A stretch of DNA of 64,000 nucleotides, from positions 186,001-250,000 of the forward strand of contig CAVVVI010000004.1 in the NCBI GenBank assembly GCA_963751795.1, written 5' to 3'. Under the pieces are notes generated by a model that was given only the letters and a program-made list of their open reading frames with translations, searched no databases and was not told the DNA's origin. Positions 63,737-64,000 of this stretch are shown one piece after another. A program made the translations under genes and the position numbers. Every line of letters starts with the position of its first letter. Position 1 is the stretch's first letter. The DNA comes from BOG-908 sp963751795. GTDB lineage: Bacteria; Pseudomonadota; Alphaproteobacteria; Acetobacterales; Acetobacteraceae.

Positions 63737-64000
63737 ATGACGCAGAATCAGACCGACAAATTCGCCGAAACCGGCACGATCATGCACGAGCTCGTCGCCA
63801 AGGCCCGCGAAGCCCGCGCCCAGGGCCGCAGCCGCCGCGACTTCTTCACCGCCACCGCCAAGGTCGCCGGCGCCTCGGTGCTGGGCGCCGCGGGCCTCGG
63901 CCTGATGCAGCCCATGGCCGCCCGCGCCGCCACCCAGCCGGCCAGCAGCGACACGGTGCAGGACATCCTCAACATCGCCGCCACTGCCGAGACGCTGGCC
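63737..64000 (+). CDS. Tat-exported ferritin-like domain protein, 3' partial
   Basis: The N-terminal 88 residues are visible. After a charged start (TQNQTDKFAETGTIMHELVA) comes a twin-arginine signal RSRRDFFTATAKVAGASVLG with the hydrophobic stretch and an Ala-x-Ala end. Then SDTVQDILNIAATAETLA begins the first helix of a ferritin-like four-helix domain of the type common in Acetobacteraceae. ATG 63737 has GGAGG upstream. The metal-ligand helices are cut off by the window end, so function is inferred from the family. Confidence 0.72.
   Translation, partial: MTQNQTDKFAETGTIMHELVAKAREARAQGRSRRDFFTATAKVAGASVLGAAGLGLMQPMAARAATQPASSDTVQDILNIAATAETLA

Overview
The window is very GC-rich bacterial DNA. 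It looks like an alphaproteobacterium, most likely of the Acetobacteraceae/Rhodospirillales. The supporting signs are a circularly permuted two-piece tmRNA gene, the tolC–popZ–valS order, an F0 operon with separate b and b' subunits, and the smc/dsbA and DUF721/mutY pairs typical of alphaproteobacteria. Genes are dense, many pairs overlap by ATGA, and most gaps are under 250 bp. The only gap over 300 bp holds the tmRNA. The family-level assignment is inference.

Layout: 0–4.6 kb holds a partial tolC, popZ and valS. 4.7–16.6 kb is rich in signalling genes: a membrane GGDEF protein, a LOV-domain hybrid histidine kinase overlapping selO, a degenerate MCP-like protein, a DUF3108 protein, a succinate-semialdehyde dehydrogenase and a PAS-GGDEF-EAL protein. 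16.6–26.9 kb is mixed: an FAD oxidoreductase, a CDF metal exporter, a secreted protein with an HExxxW motif, an acyltransferase, a NodS-like methyltransferase coupled to an HpnL-like flippase, an SCP2 protein, a nagA–ybiB pair and ftsB/divIC. 26.9–31.2 kb carries tmRNA, thyX and, on the minus strand, atpI-B-E-F'-F.

31.3–47 kb contains smc and dsbA (minus), then about 8.5 kb of plus-strand genes (a giant beta-repeat secreted protein, an LGD-CEFG family protein, MoxR ATPase, VWA protein, GST, small Cys-rich secreted protein), then DUF721 (minus) and mutY (plus). The 8.5 kb block separates genes that usually sit together. 47–51.7 kb carries fluC, phhA and a compact hisB–DUF2628–hisH–GNAT–hisA run without hisF. 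51.8–63.6 kb is a surface-glycan island: three sulfotransferase-type proteins, a very large GT2/GT9 glycosyltransferase, a 700-residue protein of unknown function and a GT4 glycosyltransferase. Three of these proteins share a repeated 'GWA' beta-type module. The window ends inside a Tat-exported ferritin-like protein gene.

Six genes are broken by single-base indels: tolC twice, and popZ, nagA, thyX, the LGD-CEFG gene and the large glycosyltransferase once each. Nearly all are +1 events in short homopolymers and hit genes expected to be functional. This suggests sequence errors more than gene decay, but I cannot settle it from the sequence.
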